Source of the DNA: Chara braunii
Lineage: Eukaryota; Streptophyta; Charophyceae; Charales; Characeae
DNA: 21,099 nucleotides
NCBI GenBank assembly: GCA_003427395.1
Contig: BFEA01000357.1
Span: 1,412,227-1,433,325 of the forward strand
Direction of reading: 5' to 3'
In this document: piece after piece, positions 1-11,400 of the stretch
How the letters are laid out: every line of letters starts with the position of its first letter
Numbering within the stretch: position 1 is the stretch's first letter
The notes under the pieces: generated by a model
Told to the model about the DNA's origin: nothing
The model's database searches: none
Seen by the model: the letters and a program-made list of their open reading frames with translations, nothing else
Translations under genes and position numbers: made by a program

Positions 1-94
<94 letters not shown>
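1..94. repeat. (TC)n microsatellite, cut by window start
   Basis: Forty-seven uninterrupted TC dinucleotides run from the first base to 94, then degrade into a C/T-rich stretch that continues to about 240. The tract starts at the window edge, so its true length is unknown. Confidence 0.97.
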
Positions 95-98
<4 letters not shown>

Positions 99-2040
99 TC
101 TCCTCCCCTACCCCCTTTTGCCCTTCTCTCTCTCTTGCCTCATCCGATTCTCCCTTCGCCCCCGCTGCCTCTCCCCGACCTCATCCTCCTCTTGTACTCT
201 AAGACCTTGACCTTACCTCCTCCCTCTTTTTCCCCTTGGCATATAACTAACCTTCCTCGTTCACTTGTTACATTGCCAAAGAACGAACAGTGAAAAGAAT
301 CTGTCCTCACTTAGCGGAGAAAGTGGGCAAGGGGAGGGTTGTCGGTCCCTTGTGCCGCCGAGAAGGAAAGGAAAAGACACATGAGACATTGGGGCTGGAT
401 AAAGTTGGTACTTAAAGCAAGGTCAGATTGACTCAACCATCACCCCGACTGCATGAGTAACGGAAAAGATTGGCTAGGATTGAGAAAAGGAAAAGGAAAG
501 CACAAAGGGTCAAGGAAAACGAACTTAGGCTTGTGGGAGGGATTATGTGTTGACTCCAGGTGGGGGGATGCCCTGCATAAATCGTGTTGAATGTGCAAGT
601 AATAAGTACATTAAAGAGACATTGAGCGGGAGTGGGCCCTGGGAATGCCGGGCGACAAAGAGAAAGTGGGGATGAGGACGAACGGGTTGTGGACTTAACC
701 TTTGCCATTGAACAATTGCTTGAGCATGTTTGTGTAAAGCAAAGTCGGCTATAGCAAATGACAAAGACATAAAGCGGCCGAAGAGGACGCCTCGCCTAGG
801 CTAAAATGAAAAATTCGGGCATGCATGTGAGGTGGGACCCCGAAATGAGTAAGGGGTGTATAGAAGAATGCAAGGCTGGACGAAGGAAGGACATGCATGA
901 TGTATGCGATAACAAAAGTCACGTATAGGTTGGCTGAGGAGGGAAGCCGGCGAAACCCCAGGGAGGCGTTGGGGGACCGCGAGACATGGTCTGCTGGCCC
1001 GACCCGAAGGGAAGTTGCGACCTCGACGGAGCTATAGGGACTCTCCGTTTAGTGAATGGATGCGTGGCCCAAGGATGACGCTTGGCCTACGCATAAAAGA
1101 AGAGAAACTCTCAATAAACTCCCTGGACTGTTTGTGTATTGGAAGGAACTATTGTATGACAACACCTCAAAGCATCAAGAAAACAACGCTTGCCGAAAAG
1201 ATTGGCGAGTCTACCATCCGACGGGAGGGCGGAGCTACATCCCCAATGTCAAAGCTCTCTCGCAAAATGACCCATCCCCATCCACCGCAAACACTAGGTG
1301 GGGGTGCCCCTGTGACGAAAGCTCCGCGCCCTGAGCATGAGATCGGGCGGAGCACAGCCAACTGGGACCCGCAGCGGGTCGATTCAGGCTCGAAAGTCGA
1401 ACAGGGTAGGGCCCTACACAGGTGTCGGGTCTGACTCTTGAATTTCCAAGAGTCCTCGTGTGGGGGTACTGGAATGTTACGGATCTGCGCAAGGCTCGAT
1501 CCCTGGACCTCATGCCTGGTACTGTGTCCGCGACACCTTTTACGTTTCTGTCCCTTGGACATTTTTACCGGTACCCTTCTGGTACCGACGATTTTCGTAC
1601 ATACCCTTGAGCCCAGCCTAGCCGTTAGGCTGTTCCCAGATATATGTACCAGTCTCGCACACGGGTGAGACATTAGGGGCTGTACTCTATTTTGGACATT
1701 GGTTTGTGTGTCTGACATCGAGTTGGTGCTGGTACTGCTCTCTATGCATCCCTCATCGTACCAGTCCGGTTCTGCATTGGAGTCTGGTCGTGAGTGTGTG
1801 TGGTCACTCCCTCTCACCTTCCCATCTCCTCCTCGAACCCAGTGCTTGTGACATGGACGCTGTGTTTGACTTAGGGCTGCATACCCCTTGACCCTAAGGA
1901 CTGTTTCAGACATTTCAAGGACTCAGGGCTTGACTTTTGACCCCTCTTTCAGACCTTCGACCAAAAATTACAACCCTAACTTAGACTCATGCGGACTTTG
2001 AACCAAGTTTATTGCACACGTTTGAACCAACATTGTAATG
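95..2040. other. Non-coding stretch with no recognisable gene
   Basis: This stretch begins C/T-rich (95-240) and then becomes mixed-composition sequence. The open frames in it (for example 1015-1434 on + and 1167-1913 on -) translate to proteins with no recognisable domain, biased composition and mutual overlap, so I do not call them genes. Small dyads are visible: GCTCCGC at 1321-1327 pairs with GCGGAGC at 1347-1353, and 1366-1380 is a 7-bp inverted repeat around one base. It is most simply read as intron or 5' flank of the giant gene downstream. An upstream exon could be hidden here, but I cannot delimit one. Confidence 0.5.
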
Positions 2041-2041
2041 C

Positions 2042-2042
<1 letters not shown>

Positions 2043-2083
<41 letters not shown>

Positions 2084-2092
2084 GAGAGAGAG
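2043..2092. repeat. (GA)n microsatellite
   Basis: An almost pure AG/GA dinucleotide tract with one interruption (GGGA near 2072). It is the first block of a compound purine-rich array that continues to 2201. Confidence 0.95.
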
Positions 2093-2096
2093 GGGG

Positions 2097-2112
2097 GAAG
2101 ACGAAGAAGAAG

Positions 2113-2152
<40 letters not shown>

Positions 2153-2201
2153 AGAAGAAGAAGAAGAAGAAGAAGAAGAAGAAGAAGAAGAAGAAGAAGA
2201 A
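2097..2201. repeat. Compound (GAA)n-(GCA)11-(GAA)18 microsatellite
   Basis: A short GAA block is followed by eleven perfect GCA units (2115-2147) and eighteen perfect GAA units (2148-2201). With the GA tract just upstream it makes a nearly uninterrupted purine-rich strand of about 155 nt. All frames read as homopolymers (poly-Glu, poly-Lys, poly-Gln, poly-Ala, poly-Ser, poly-Leu), so the apparent ORFs across it are artefacts. GAA and GA mirror repeats of this length are known to be able to form triplex DNA; that is not shown here. Confidence 0.97.
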
Positions 2202-2374
2202 TGTATGCACATGTGCCCACCTGCCTACTTGCGAACACAATTTCTTTGACTGCAATGTTTTTGTTTACCCACTATGAAGCAATGCAATGCTTAGACGTGT
2301 ACCCCTGTATGAAATTGGTTATGATTAAGATTGTTCTCTTTGTTTTCATTGCATGGATGTGGATACGTGTAACT

Positions 2375-2436
2375 GGGAGGGGGGGGGGGGGGGAGGCGGA
2401 GGGGAGGGAACCGAAAGGGTCAGGAGGAGGGGGGTG
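2375..2436 (+). repeat. G-rich tract with G15 run, potential G-quadruplex
   Basis: The + strand carries a run of 15 G (2379-2393) and then several GGG/GGGG blocks separated by short A/C/T spacers. This satisfies the usual four-G-run criterion for quadruplex formation. It lies about 40-100 nt upstream of the acceptor of the giant exon, so in the pre-mRNA it would sit just 5' of the polypyrimidine stretch. Confidence 0.7.
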
Positions 2437-2450
2437 AGAACACTGCAACT

Positions 2451-2477
2451 TTGCGGGTTGCCTTGCTGTGCTTGCAG
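2451..2477 (+). promoter_or_regulatory. 3' splice site (acceptor) of the giant exon
   Basis: A T/C/G-mixed tract ends in TGCTTGCAG, with the AG at 2476-2477, followed by ATTGG. An in-frame TGA lies at 2435-2437, so the long reading frame cannot extend far upstream without splicing. The frame lacks an ATG until 2534 and has no signal peptide there, which supports an internal exon. In this frame the acceptor falls after the first base of a codon (phase 1). Confidence 0.7.
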
Positions 2478-5400
2478 ATTGGATTGTCATAGACCCTCAA
2501 AACATTTACTCCAAATATGGAATAGACATTGCAATGGCGATTGATCTGAATCCCTATGGTTGGCCGGAGAAGTATGATTTCAGAAAAATGTCCCAAAATA
2601 CGTGGTGCCAAATCCGGACCAGAGATGGTATACCAGTTCTCCCTGCCAGAAAAGCAGACATATATGGGCCAGCTGGTAATGCTATCAATGTACGTTTGAC
2701 GTGCAAGGAGACATTACTGCTGCCTGGAAATTTCACAATATTTGGCACAGTTAATGGAGTAGAATGGCTTCCCACGCACAACATATCAATTGGGGAAGGT
2801 GGACCAGGTCCACCACCTCCAATGTATGACTATGGGCAACCCCCACCATCTACAAGAAGGTTGTCCAGCACAGCTGGCCTTGGCAACTTTTCGTCGCTCC
2901 AAGACATGGAGCAGTTCTCAGTAGGTGGAGACACGCAGGGGCAGAAAGGATTTTCCAGCCGCATCATTACAGGCCCTCCACACTCATTGGGTGATGTGAG
3001 AGACTTGCTGCTATCCATGCCTAATCCACCGGGGCACCATTTGTGGAGGCCTCAAGCTATTATAGATCCCATTGATCCTTCTTGGTTTTCAACAGATGCA
3101 AGTTCAGACGTGACCAACCAGCGGCACAGAGGGAGAGTTGCACAAGAGGATGTTGGGCCAGTGTATGGCTGGAATTACACAATATTTGACATTAGTGTTC
3201 GCTATCCGGGTCAGTCCTATTGCCTAGGATATCGCCCAGGTGCTTACGCAGATCCCACATTGCGGCGGATGATGCTTGGGCCGACTGTGACAACCATCAC
3301 TCCTACCTTCTCCCCCAACTCTCTCCTATATCGGGCAAGAGTTTATACGACTGCAAATCCCAGTGTTCATGTTGCTTTAGCTCCACCCCATGATCTTGCA
3401 CGCATACGAATCCAAGGTGTTCCCCTTAACCTGACATGGGAGGTGGTGCCACGGCAAGTTCCAGAAGGGAAGAAAGTGGAGCTGCAAGCAAGGTTTAAGT
3501 TTCCAGTTCGTCTTGGCCCGAATGTTTTAAACATAGAGGTGTTTGCTGCAAATGCAATAGATGTATTAGACTACTACCTGGTGGTCTACTATGTACCAGA
3601 TACACGACTGTCTCGTTTACAAGTTGGAGGAAGTGTGTTGTTACCACCAGTGCAGATTCCTATCTCACCTATGTTCCGACGCGGCAGTGAATTGCACTAT
3701 ACAGCACAAATCAGTGCTGCGCTTCCCCATGTAAGATTTCTCGCTCGCTCCTATGACTCCGAGGCACTGGTTTATGTAAGAGTGCCGAGGGAATCATCTC
3801 CATCAGAATACTCCCCGCTCTCCTCCTCTTCTCAGTTGTTGCCATCCTCTGGTTCCTCCCAAGACCAAGGTCAGGTCCGTGTGTCGCTGGAACCGGGTCT
3901 CGGCCCGGAAGATGTGCCTTATGCACTTCCTCCATGGAATGAGAGCTGGACTTCTCAGGACTTGGATCCATTTTCGGAGACTTCATTCTCTCGTCTCGAC
4001 TGGCCGTCGGGCACACTCTGTGACCCTGGACCTTGGAACCTTCGTCGTCCTCCTTCCTCTCATATAGCTGAGCGGTGGGTCCAGTCTATGTGTGGCCTCT
4101 CCTATGTCGATGTATCTGGTAACACAACGGGGGATCCCAATGATCGTAGGATGTTGGTGGGCCATATCTTCAGTCGGTCTATCCGATTAAGAGCTGTGCT
4201 TGGTGACCAGGAACTCCCACATTCTCAATTTGTTGGTGAGCTGGCATCTGCAATGCGAATGCTGAATGAGCAAAGTGAGCCGACACCGGAGGCCATAATG
4301 CAGTGGCTGAGGAACGAGTTTGTGGACCAGGCGGACATACTGAACCTGGCTGAGAAAGGAGTGGTATGGCAAGGTATGTACAGTGCTTATGTAGTTCGCC
4401 AGAATCAATGGACACCTCTGATCCACATGCGATATGGACTCAACCCTGTGGAGCTGTGGTTTGTCTCCAAAGGCCAGCCTCTTGCGCCTTATGTGATTAT
4501 GGTAAAGCGGGCTTTTGAAAATCTCCAAAATATTGGCATCAAGTCCCTTAGAGCAGTCGGTGATTATCCTATCGAGCCACCTTTTGACGTGTTTCTTAGA
4601 GAAGGATATACTGTGACACTACCAAGGCTATCAGATGCTGTGCATTTCATCGCAGAGCCATCTCACAGGGGAGTTGTATCTGCTTCTGTGAAATTTTGGC
4701 GTGGAAACTCTACACTCAAACTTGGAAGAAATCTAATTGCCATTACAGTGCGGACATTGGAAGACATTGTGGGCCAGCCTCCCCCCATGGAGGCCCTGTA
4801 CAATCTCACACTAGTTGTGTCACCAACCAACCTTGCCGACCTGTCTTTCCAAGGGGATAGCCCTGCTTTTTCAGCAAGCCTGTACCCTCCGATCTTTGAT
4901 CCTCTGCGCATGGAGTACAACCTGACTCTCAGGGACTTGAACTCAATGGTGATCCGTGCAACAGCTCTTGGACCCAGAGCTATCCCAGTGATCGAGTGTT
5001 CATTTGGCTGTCAAGTACAGCAAGCTCCTACTCCCTTTCGCCCTCCACCTCCTTCTCCACCTACAGCCACTGGTTCTACGGAGGACACAGACTACATGAC
5101 TGATTATGTCACGCCAACATTTGCACCACCATATGCTCTTGGTGTTCCTGAGCCACCAAGTATTCCTCAGCCACCAGAGATTCCCAACACACCACCAGGA
5201 CTCGAATCACCACCATCTGTGGATGACTATCACTATGACTACTATTCAGAGGACAAATGTGATATCGATCCTCTGAATTGCCATCCAAGACTGAAAACGG
5301 CTACATCCCCATTGATGGCGCCAAGAATATCTCCCACCGACCATCTAAGTGGCTTCCTACAGGACATTTTTGATGAAGATGAACAAACATATGACTATAC

Positions 5401-8400
5401 CGACCTCGGTGATTACTTCAACCTTGGTTCCCCATTGGACATTGCCGCACCAGAGCATGCACAGGCACCAACATCAGCTGTTTCAATTGGCAATGCTCCC
5501 ACGTCTCTCCCTGGTGGCTACAATGGCTTTTCCGTCAGTTCAACTGTGAAGGATGCTGGAGGGGGCTGGTCCACATGGACTCATGCAGCCGACTCCCTCC
5601 CTACCACGTCTAGCCATGACATTCCGATTGCTATGGAGGTCGAGAGTTCAACAGTTTCGTCCTCTAGCCTCCAAGGGAACCAGGACCTCCTCAGTGTAAG
5701 TAATCTCAAGGGATCGGCAGCCATCCAGCTCAGACCACGATCACAACCAAAACCTGCTTCAATCTCAAAGCAAAGGTCAGTCCTGTCAAAGAAAAAAACA
5801 CGGCCTGCAATACTGTCTCCACCATCCTCCAGCGAACCTCCTCAATCCCGGCCACCTCTCACTGCTTCGAGCTTGAAAGTAGGAATCGAAGCACAATTCG
5901 AACAGAAAGTGGAAGCAAAAGACCTTGCAAGTTCCTCGGAAGCTGCTCCTGGTCCATGCGATGCACCAGAGGTGCTAACATATGATGACGTGAGGAGGTA
6001 CCAGTCTTATAGTGCCAGTATTGCCTCTCACTCTGCAAACTTTTCCGGAATGAGGACAAAGGTGTTACCCTCGACTGCACCGCAGTCCTCCATGGGGTCT
6101 CTGTGGGAACGCATCTCTGCTTGGCGTAATAGTTCCCGAAATCCGTCAGGCCAGCTGCCTGTGCCTCGTGGTGACAAGCCTCATCCTATCCCTGTTAGTG
6201 TTCACACCACCACTCTGCCTCAATTTATGGTTGTGCTGGAATCTAATGTAGGCGAGGTATCAGCGCTCTTTGCAGCTTCTGCTCCGAAAGCCGGCGCTGC
6301 ATGGTTGCCATCAATAGCCAGGGGATCCAGTGAAAAGCTAGAGGAGCCAGAAGCTATGCCATCTGATGATGAACTAGGTAACTTGATGCATGGTGGTGTT
6401 GATTCGGAGACTTGGGCCATGGACTCTGAGGTGACTCCATATCTGGATTCCTCTGAACAGAAAGCAGAAAAAAAGGAAGATGCCATGTTTTCCCTGTTCT
6501 CACCCTTGCAGACAGGGAATACTTCTGAGGGATCTGATATTCGTCAATGGTTACTGGGGGAGAAATCCGTGCATCATAATCGGCTATTAATGATGATTGA
6601 CCAATCCGGCCTTGAAGATGAGATGGAACCAAGTCTGATCAAGGTGATGCCATCCTCTGTTAACCTTGAATCATCTCCACCATCGTTGGGACAACTTCCA
6701 GCGATTGTGGTGACACAACGCTTGTACTCCGACAGTGAGGATGTGGGAGGAGGTGATATGTATCTGAAAGGAGAGGCCAAATCGTGGATGGGGAAAAGCA
6801 GCTTACCACAGCCACAGCAACAGGGAGTTGTCTCTCTGGCATCAACGATGGGAACAATAGGTATTCCCAGGCAGGTGAATGCCATCGTGGGTCTTGGTCG
6901 TAGTGTTGTGAACATCCTTGTTCTGGATTCAACTGGAGTGGTTGACAAGTCATATTCATTTGATGTCCAGCGTAGGATCGACTCCAGTGCTCTTTTGAGG
7001 CAGCTAATTGTCCTGGATCGGAATCTTAGTGTGAGTCTGATTCCACCCTTCGACCCTGATGTCTTGTCCTACACTGTCTATGTGACTGGCGAGTCAGCTT
7101 CTATGGTAGACATCCATGCGTATGCCGTAGATGTATCATCATCCGGCTCGTTGGTCACACTACGCTTGGATGGAAAGCTTGATGGATCTAGTTTTGGGTC
7201 ATATATCAGAAATAATGTCGGGACTAAAGTAAAGGTGAGAGCAGAGATTGAGGTGGCAGCAAGAGACGCATCTATGAGACAAACCTACACACTGGATATT
7301 TACATGTTCCCCAATGGTGATAGCTCCTTACGGTCTCTTATTCTCGCATGTAAGAAAGCCCCGAACAGTAGATTTGAGTGGCTGTATACTTTTCCTCTCC
7401 AGATGTATCAGTACAACTACTCATACACCCTAGAAAGAAATGATGTCATCGAGCTGGCTGTAATTGCTAGCCCACGAGTGCGGACTGCTGAGGGATTGAT
7501 GACAGTTAGCGTCCCACCACTCTACGAGAAGATCCCCCTATCGACGCGAACCCTGTCCCAGGGATTCGCTCCACCAACTTTCTCTGCAAATGTGACTGTA
7601 TCCATCGACTCTGTTAACATCTACTATGATCATACCATCTTGAGCTCCTACTCAATTTCCATTTCAAAGCAAACAGCTGGTCCACTCCGCCTCTCCTCTC
7701 TAAAAATTGACACGTACGATACCTATGGCCCGTATACTCTGTATCCCAGCTTCAATCCAGCCGTTGTGGAGTATGAGGTAAGAGGTGATGTGCCTCCCAT
7801 TGTGAATGGCCTAATCTTAGAAGCAGAGACCAGCTACCCTTTTGACAATGTCACAGTTGCCGTGAGCCGAGAAGCTCCGGAGTTTTTCTACTTTGTGAAG
7901 CCTGATGTGTACTCCGGAATCAGAAATGTATCCAGAATGACGGAAATATTTGGATCCAACGTTGTGGTCACACTGAATGTCACATCTCCAAGCAACGCCA
8001 GTGCAATCGGGGCAACTTACACTCTGAAAATTTTTGCTGGTTCCCTTCCCGAAGCCAGAAAGTATGCTGTCACAGCAAGCGCCCCATCGAGGGCCATGCG
8101 TGCTGGGGAGTTGCTGTCTTTTCCATACCGCATAGCACCGCAGTGCATTGGGCCAGAAAGAACGGTTGTCCTGTGTTCTCCTTTGCCAAAGGGTCTTGCC
8201 TTCAGCGTCTGGGCAACCTCAAAAGCTCCCGGCGTGGAAAGCAGATGGCAGCTTGTGGACTTTGTCACCACTAGAGCATCACCTGACCGGACAACTAGCT
8301 TTTTTGCAGACCTCACAATAGTTGGTCTGTATGGCGTGCGATTGGAACATCTTGGTCATAGGATCTATCTCCCTGATGTCACCATTGTTTGCAATGTCAC

Positions 8401-11400
8401 ATCCCCCCAGCATTCTATGGCGATGATGCAGAGAGACTCGTTTGTCAAGATTGATGAGCTTATCTTGTTCACTGTGGAGTTGAGGGATGCATATGGGAAC
8501 TTAGTCACAGAGCAGGATGATAGGGGAATGACACCATATGATTTTGTCATCTCCATATGCCCAACCCCTCAAGAGGGGCCAGCTACACAGCGGCGGAGAA
8601 AAAGGCAGGCCAGAGGAAGAATCGAGGTGGACTCCCTGCTCCAGCCGGATATCAACAACATCGACAATGGAAATTACATGCTGTCCAAGCCAACTTCTGG
8701 TGGATCCAATGATCTGACTCTCGGAGCAAGTGACTCTAACAGTGATTCATCGGTTGCCAGTGGCCACCACCAGAGTGCACGTAATGACCATGATACTGGT
8801 AACGAGAGTGGTCATGAGGATGGTGAAAATATGAGCATCTTCCATTACTTGGTGCCACGAGTGGGTGCTCATGAAGGCCTGCCGGCGAAACGAATGGTGG
8901 ACAACTCTGGAGATAGCAGCTTGGGACCCTTGAGAATAGCGGCCTCTCCCAGCATGTCTTATTCAAAGTTTAAATCGGGCATGACAGGAGGAGGTGCAGT
9001 GGGAGTTGCCTTGGCAAGGGATCGCTTCACCACTGCTAGTGACAATCACAAGGGAAGCGGGATTTTCAAACGGGAATGGGCTTCCTCAAGGTTTCCCAAG
9101 CACACAGGTATTAGTGGAGAACAATCAGACCTCGTGTATGACATAGCAGAAGTGGTGGAGAATGGGAACACAGTAGCATCTTCTGATGGATGGAGCTCCA
9201 GGGATTATGCAATTTCTGCACTCAATGCTGGCGATGGGTTGGTCAGTGATGTACCATCTTATCTAAGCATGGTTTCTGGTTCTGGTTCTGACTCCGCTAG
9301 CAGCAAGCCACTAACGGCAGGAGGTAGTTTGAAATGGAACATCCAGCCAATTGTCGACATGCCCACTACTGATAGCTTGGGCGAAGAGAAGGCACGATCA
9401 GACATAAAACCCCAGAGCTGGGCAACAGTCCAGTCCAGTGAACTGTCCAACCTCCCTATCACAGCATTCTTGACCTCGGCATGCCAGGGAAACCCTTCCC
9501 GAAACATGACACTGCAGGCTACCCAAAATGAGCCTTATTATTTCTCTTTCTCGTTCTCCACCACCATAGCTGGATGGCACTATATCATCCTGAGGAATAA
9601 AAAAGGTGAGACTTTTCAGAATTCTCCTCTTGAGCGGAAGGTCTTGCCAGGGCCAATCTACCCTTCTGCCTGCACTCTGACTTATGACAGGCCAGAGCCC
9701 GGGGATGTCATCCTAACATTGGAAGCACGGGACAAGTATTCTAATGCACTTGATACAGGTGGTGATGGCAGCAAGATCAATGCATCCATGTGCTTGAGCC
9801 CATGTCCTTTCATTGAGGGAGGTGCAGGAACTGCTGCTGAGGTGTCAGACAACTACGATGGGACTTATGACTTGCTTTTCCGTAAGCTTGTGCGTGGCCG
9901 TTACAGACTGCGTGTGTGGGTGGATGGAACTCTTACAGCTGGAACACCGCTCACCGTCCCCGTTGTTGAGCGCAAACTCTCGCCATCATCTACTACTAAT
10001 CTGACTTCACCAGTGTTCATCAGCAAATGGGCTGATTTGGTTTTTGCTCTCACCGGCAGAGACCTGCTTGGTGGTAGGGTTGACGCTCCTGCTGATGGTG
10101 CACAGATAGGCATAGCTGTGTGTAACATCTCCTCCACCAGTGTGAACGGCACTGGTTGTGTCTTGGTAGAGCGTTCTGTGACAATGCTTCCTTCTCCTTC
10201 TGGGAATATCAGTGGATCCACATCTGACAGTGAGAACAAGGATCTATACCTTGTGAGAGTGGTGTGGGAAGATGTCAAAAGATTCGGCCCTGGGAGGTTC
10301 ATTCTGCAGGTAACAGCCGACAGTGCATTACTCAATGAGGGAGTGAGGGAACTCAGCATAATTTTCCCCGAAGCTGTGAGAGCTCCGGGAACTTACGAAG
10401 TGCGTATGGCAGTGAGTGCTAGTTCTGTGGAGTTTGTGATAACAGCATATGATGAGGACAACGTCTTGATGCTCAGTGCAACCTTTGCTGCTGTGATCAG
10501 GCCTGTTAAGATCGTCTCCATCTCTGTGCCAGCAACTAGCCCCAGCAATGGTACGTATGTCATCACTGTGACTAACTTGACAATTGGACAGTACTCATAT
10601 GACCTTAAGTATTGTGGTTCTGACCCTGGCTGCAACAATGCACTAGATGACACGGCTCTACCCTGGATCAGAAGAGACGAGCCACTCATCATCGGCGGTG
10701 GTGAATTGTCCCCGAGAACCACCACCATCGAGGACCTCCGCTTAGTCTATGACTATGGGAAGCTTGCGTTCTTCACGATCCGTGCTCGAGACTCAAATGG
10801 TAATGCTCGGATCCTGGGCAATGACCTCGATCGTTTCACCATCACTTTCAATCCCACTCTTATCTTTACCGTTATGTACACCACCAATGGAACATACAAG
10901 GTGAACTTCATCCCTACGAGCAGCTCTTACACTGCTGTGGTTTCAATAGATGACAGGGAGTTCCGGAGGTTCACGTTCACTGTCCGTATCCCTGATTCCC
11001 CTGCCCGGAACTTCTTCCTCAGTGGGTACGCTCTTAGCAGGGGGTATATGGTTGCTGGATTTGCTGACGACTTCTCTGTTCGGCCCCTTAATCCCTCCTA
11101 TAGCACCATAGAGGTGTTCTCTGTCAGTCTTGACCGTTTTGACTCATTGGACCTCAGCAACATTACCAGTTTTCAGATCGCAGATGCATGTCCCAAGGGT
11201 CGGACCTCTGTGGAATGTCGGTTCAAGGTCAACCAGACTCGTTCTGGACGGTATCTGCTTGATGTCTTGTTCCAGAACAACTCTGTTGCCAACGCCCCCA
11301 CCCTGATGAGTGTGCGCCCCCGAAGAGCAGTAGGACGACTGTCCACCATCGAAGTACCCTTGTCTTTGGCTGGCCCAATACGTGCAGGAAGAACTGTAAA

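Larger units (their letters stand above)
3285..8040 (+). other. Array of about seven cadherin-like beta-sandwich units
   Basis: The repeated pattern is Leu-x-x-Leu near the start, a short aromatic/Pro segment (FDPLRMEYNLTL, FDPDVLSYTVYV, FNPAVVEYEV), then a closing L-x-x-G-x-N-x-I-x-V followed by Y-x-L-x-V. Approximate unit limits are 3285-3597, 3598-4515 (with an insert), 4519-4830, 4835-6975 (with a very long insert), 6980-7318, 7319-7680 and 7681-8040. This matches the family usually called the cadherin-like beta-sandwich domain (Pfam PF12733), which is common in secreted and surface proteins. Assignment is by eye; the units are divergent, and the first, second and sixth are the least certain. 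Their order immediately before the filamin array suggests one long extended ectodomain. Confidence 0.65.

Noticed and set aside
1015-1434. 139-codon open frame on the + strand
   Set aside because: No domain or convincing start context; it reads as low-information sequence and could be chance.
1167-1913. 248-codon open frame on the - strand
   Set aside because: No recognisable domain, Arg/Ser/Pro/His-rich composition, overlapped by open frames in other phases, and no supporting signals.
1968-2277. Open frames encoding poly-Glu, poly-Gln, poly-Ala, poly-Ser or poly-Leu
   Set aside because: They are translations of the GA/GAA/GCA microsatellite in different frames, not genes.
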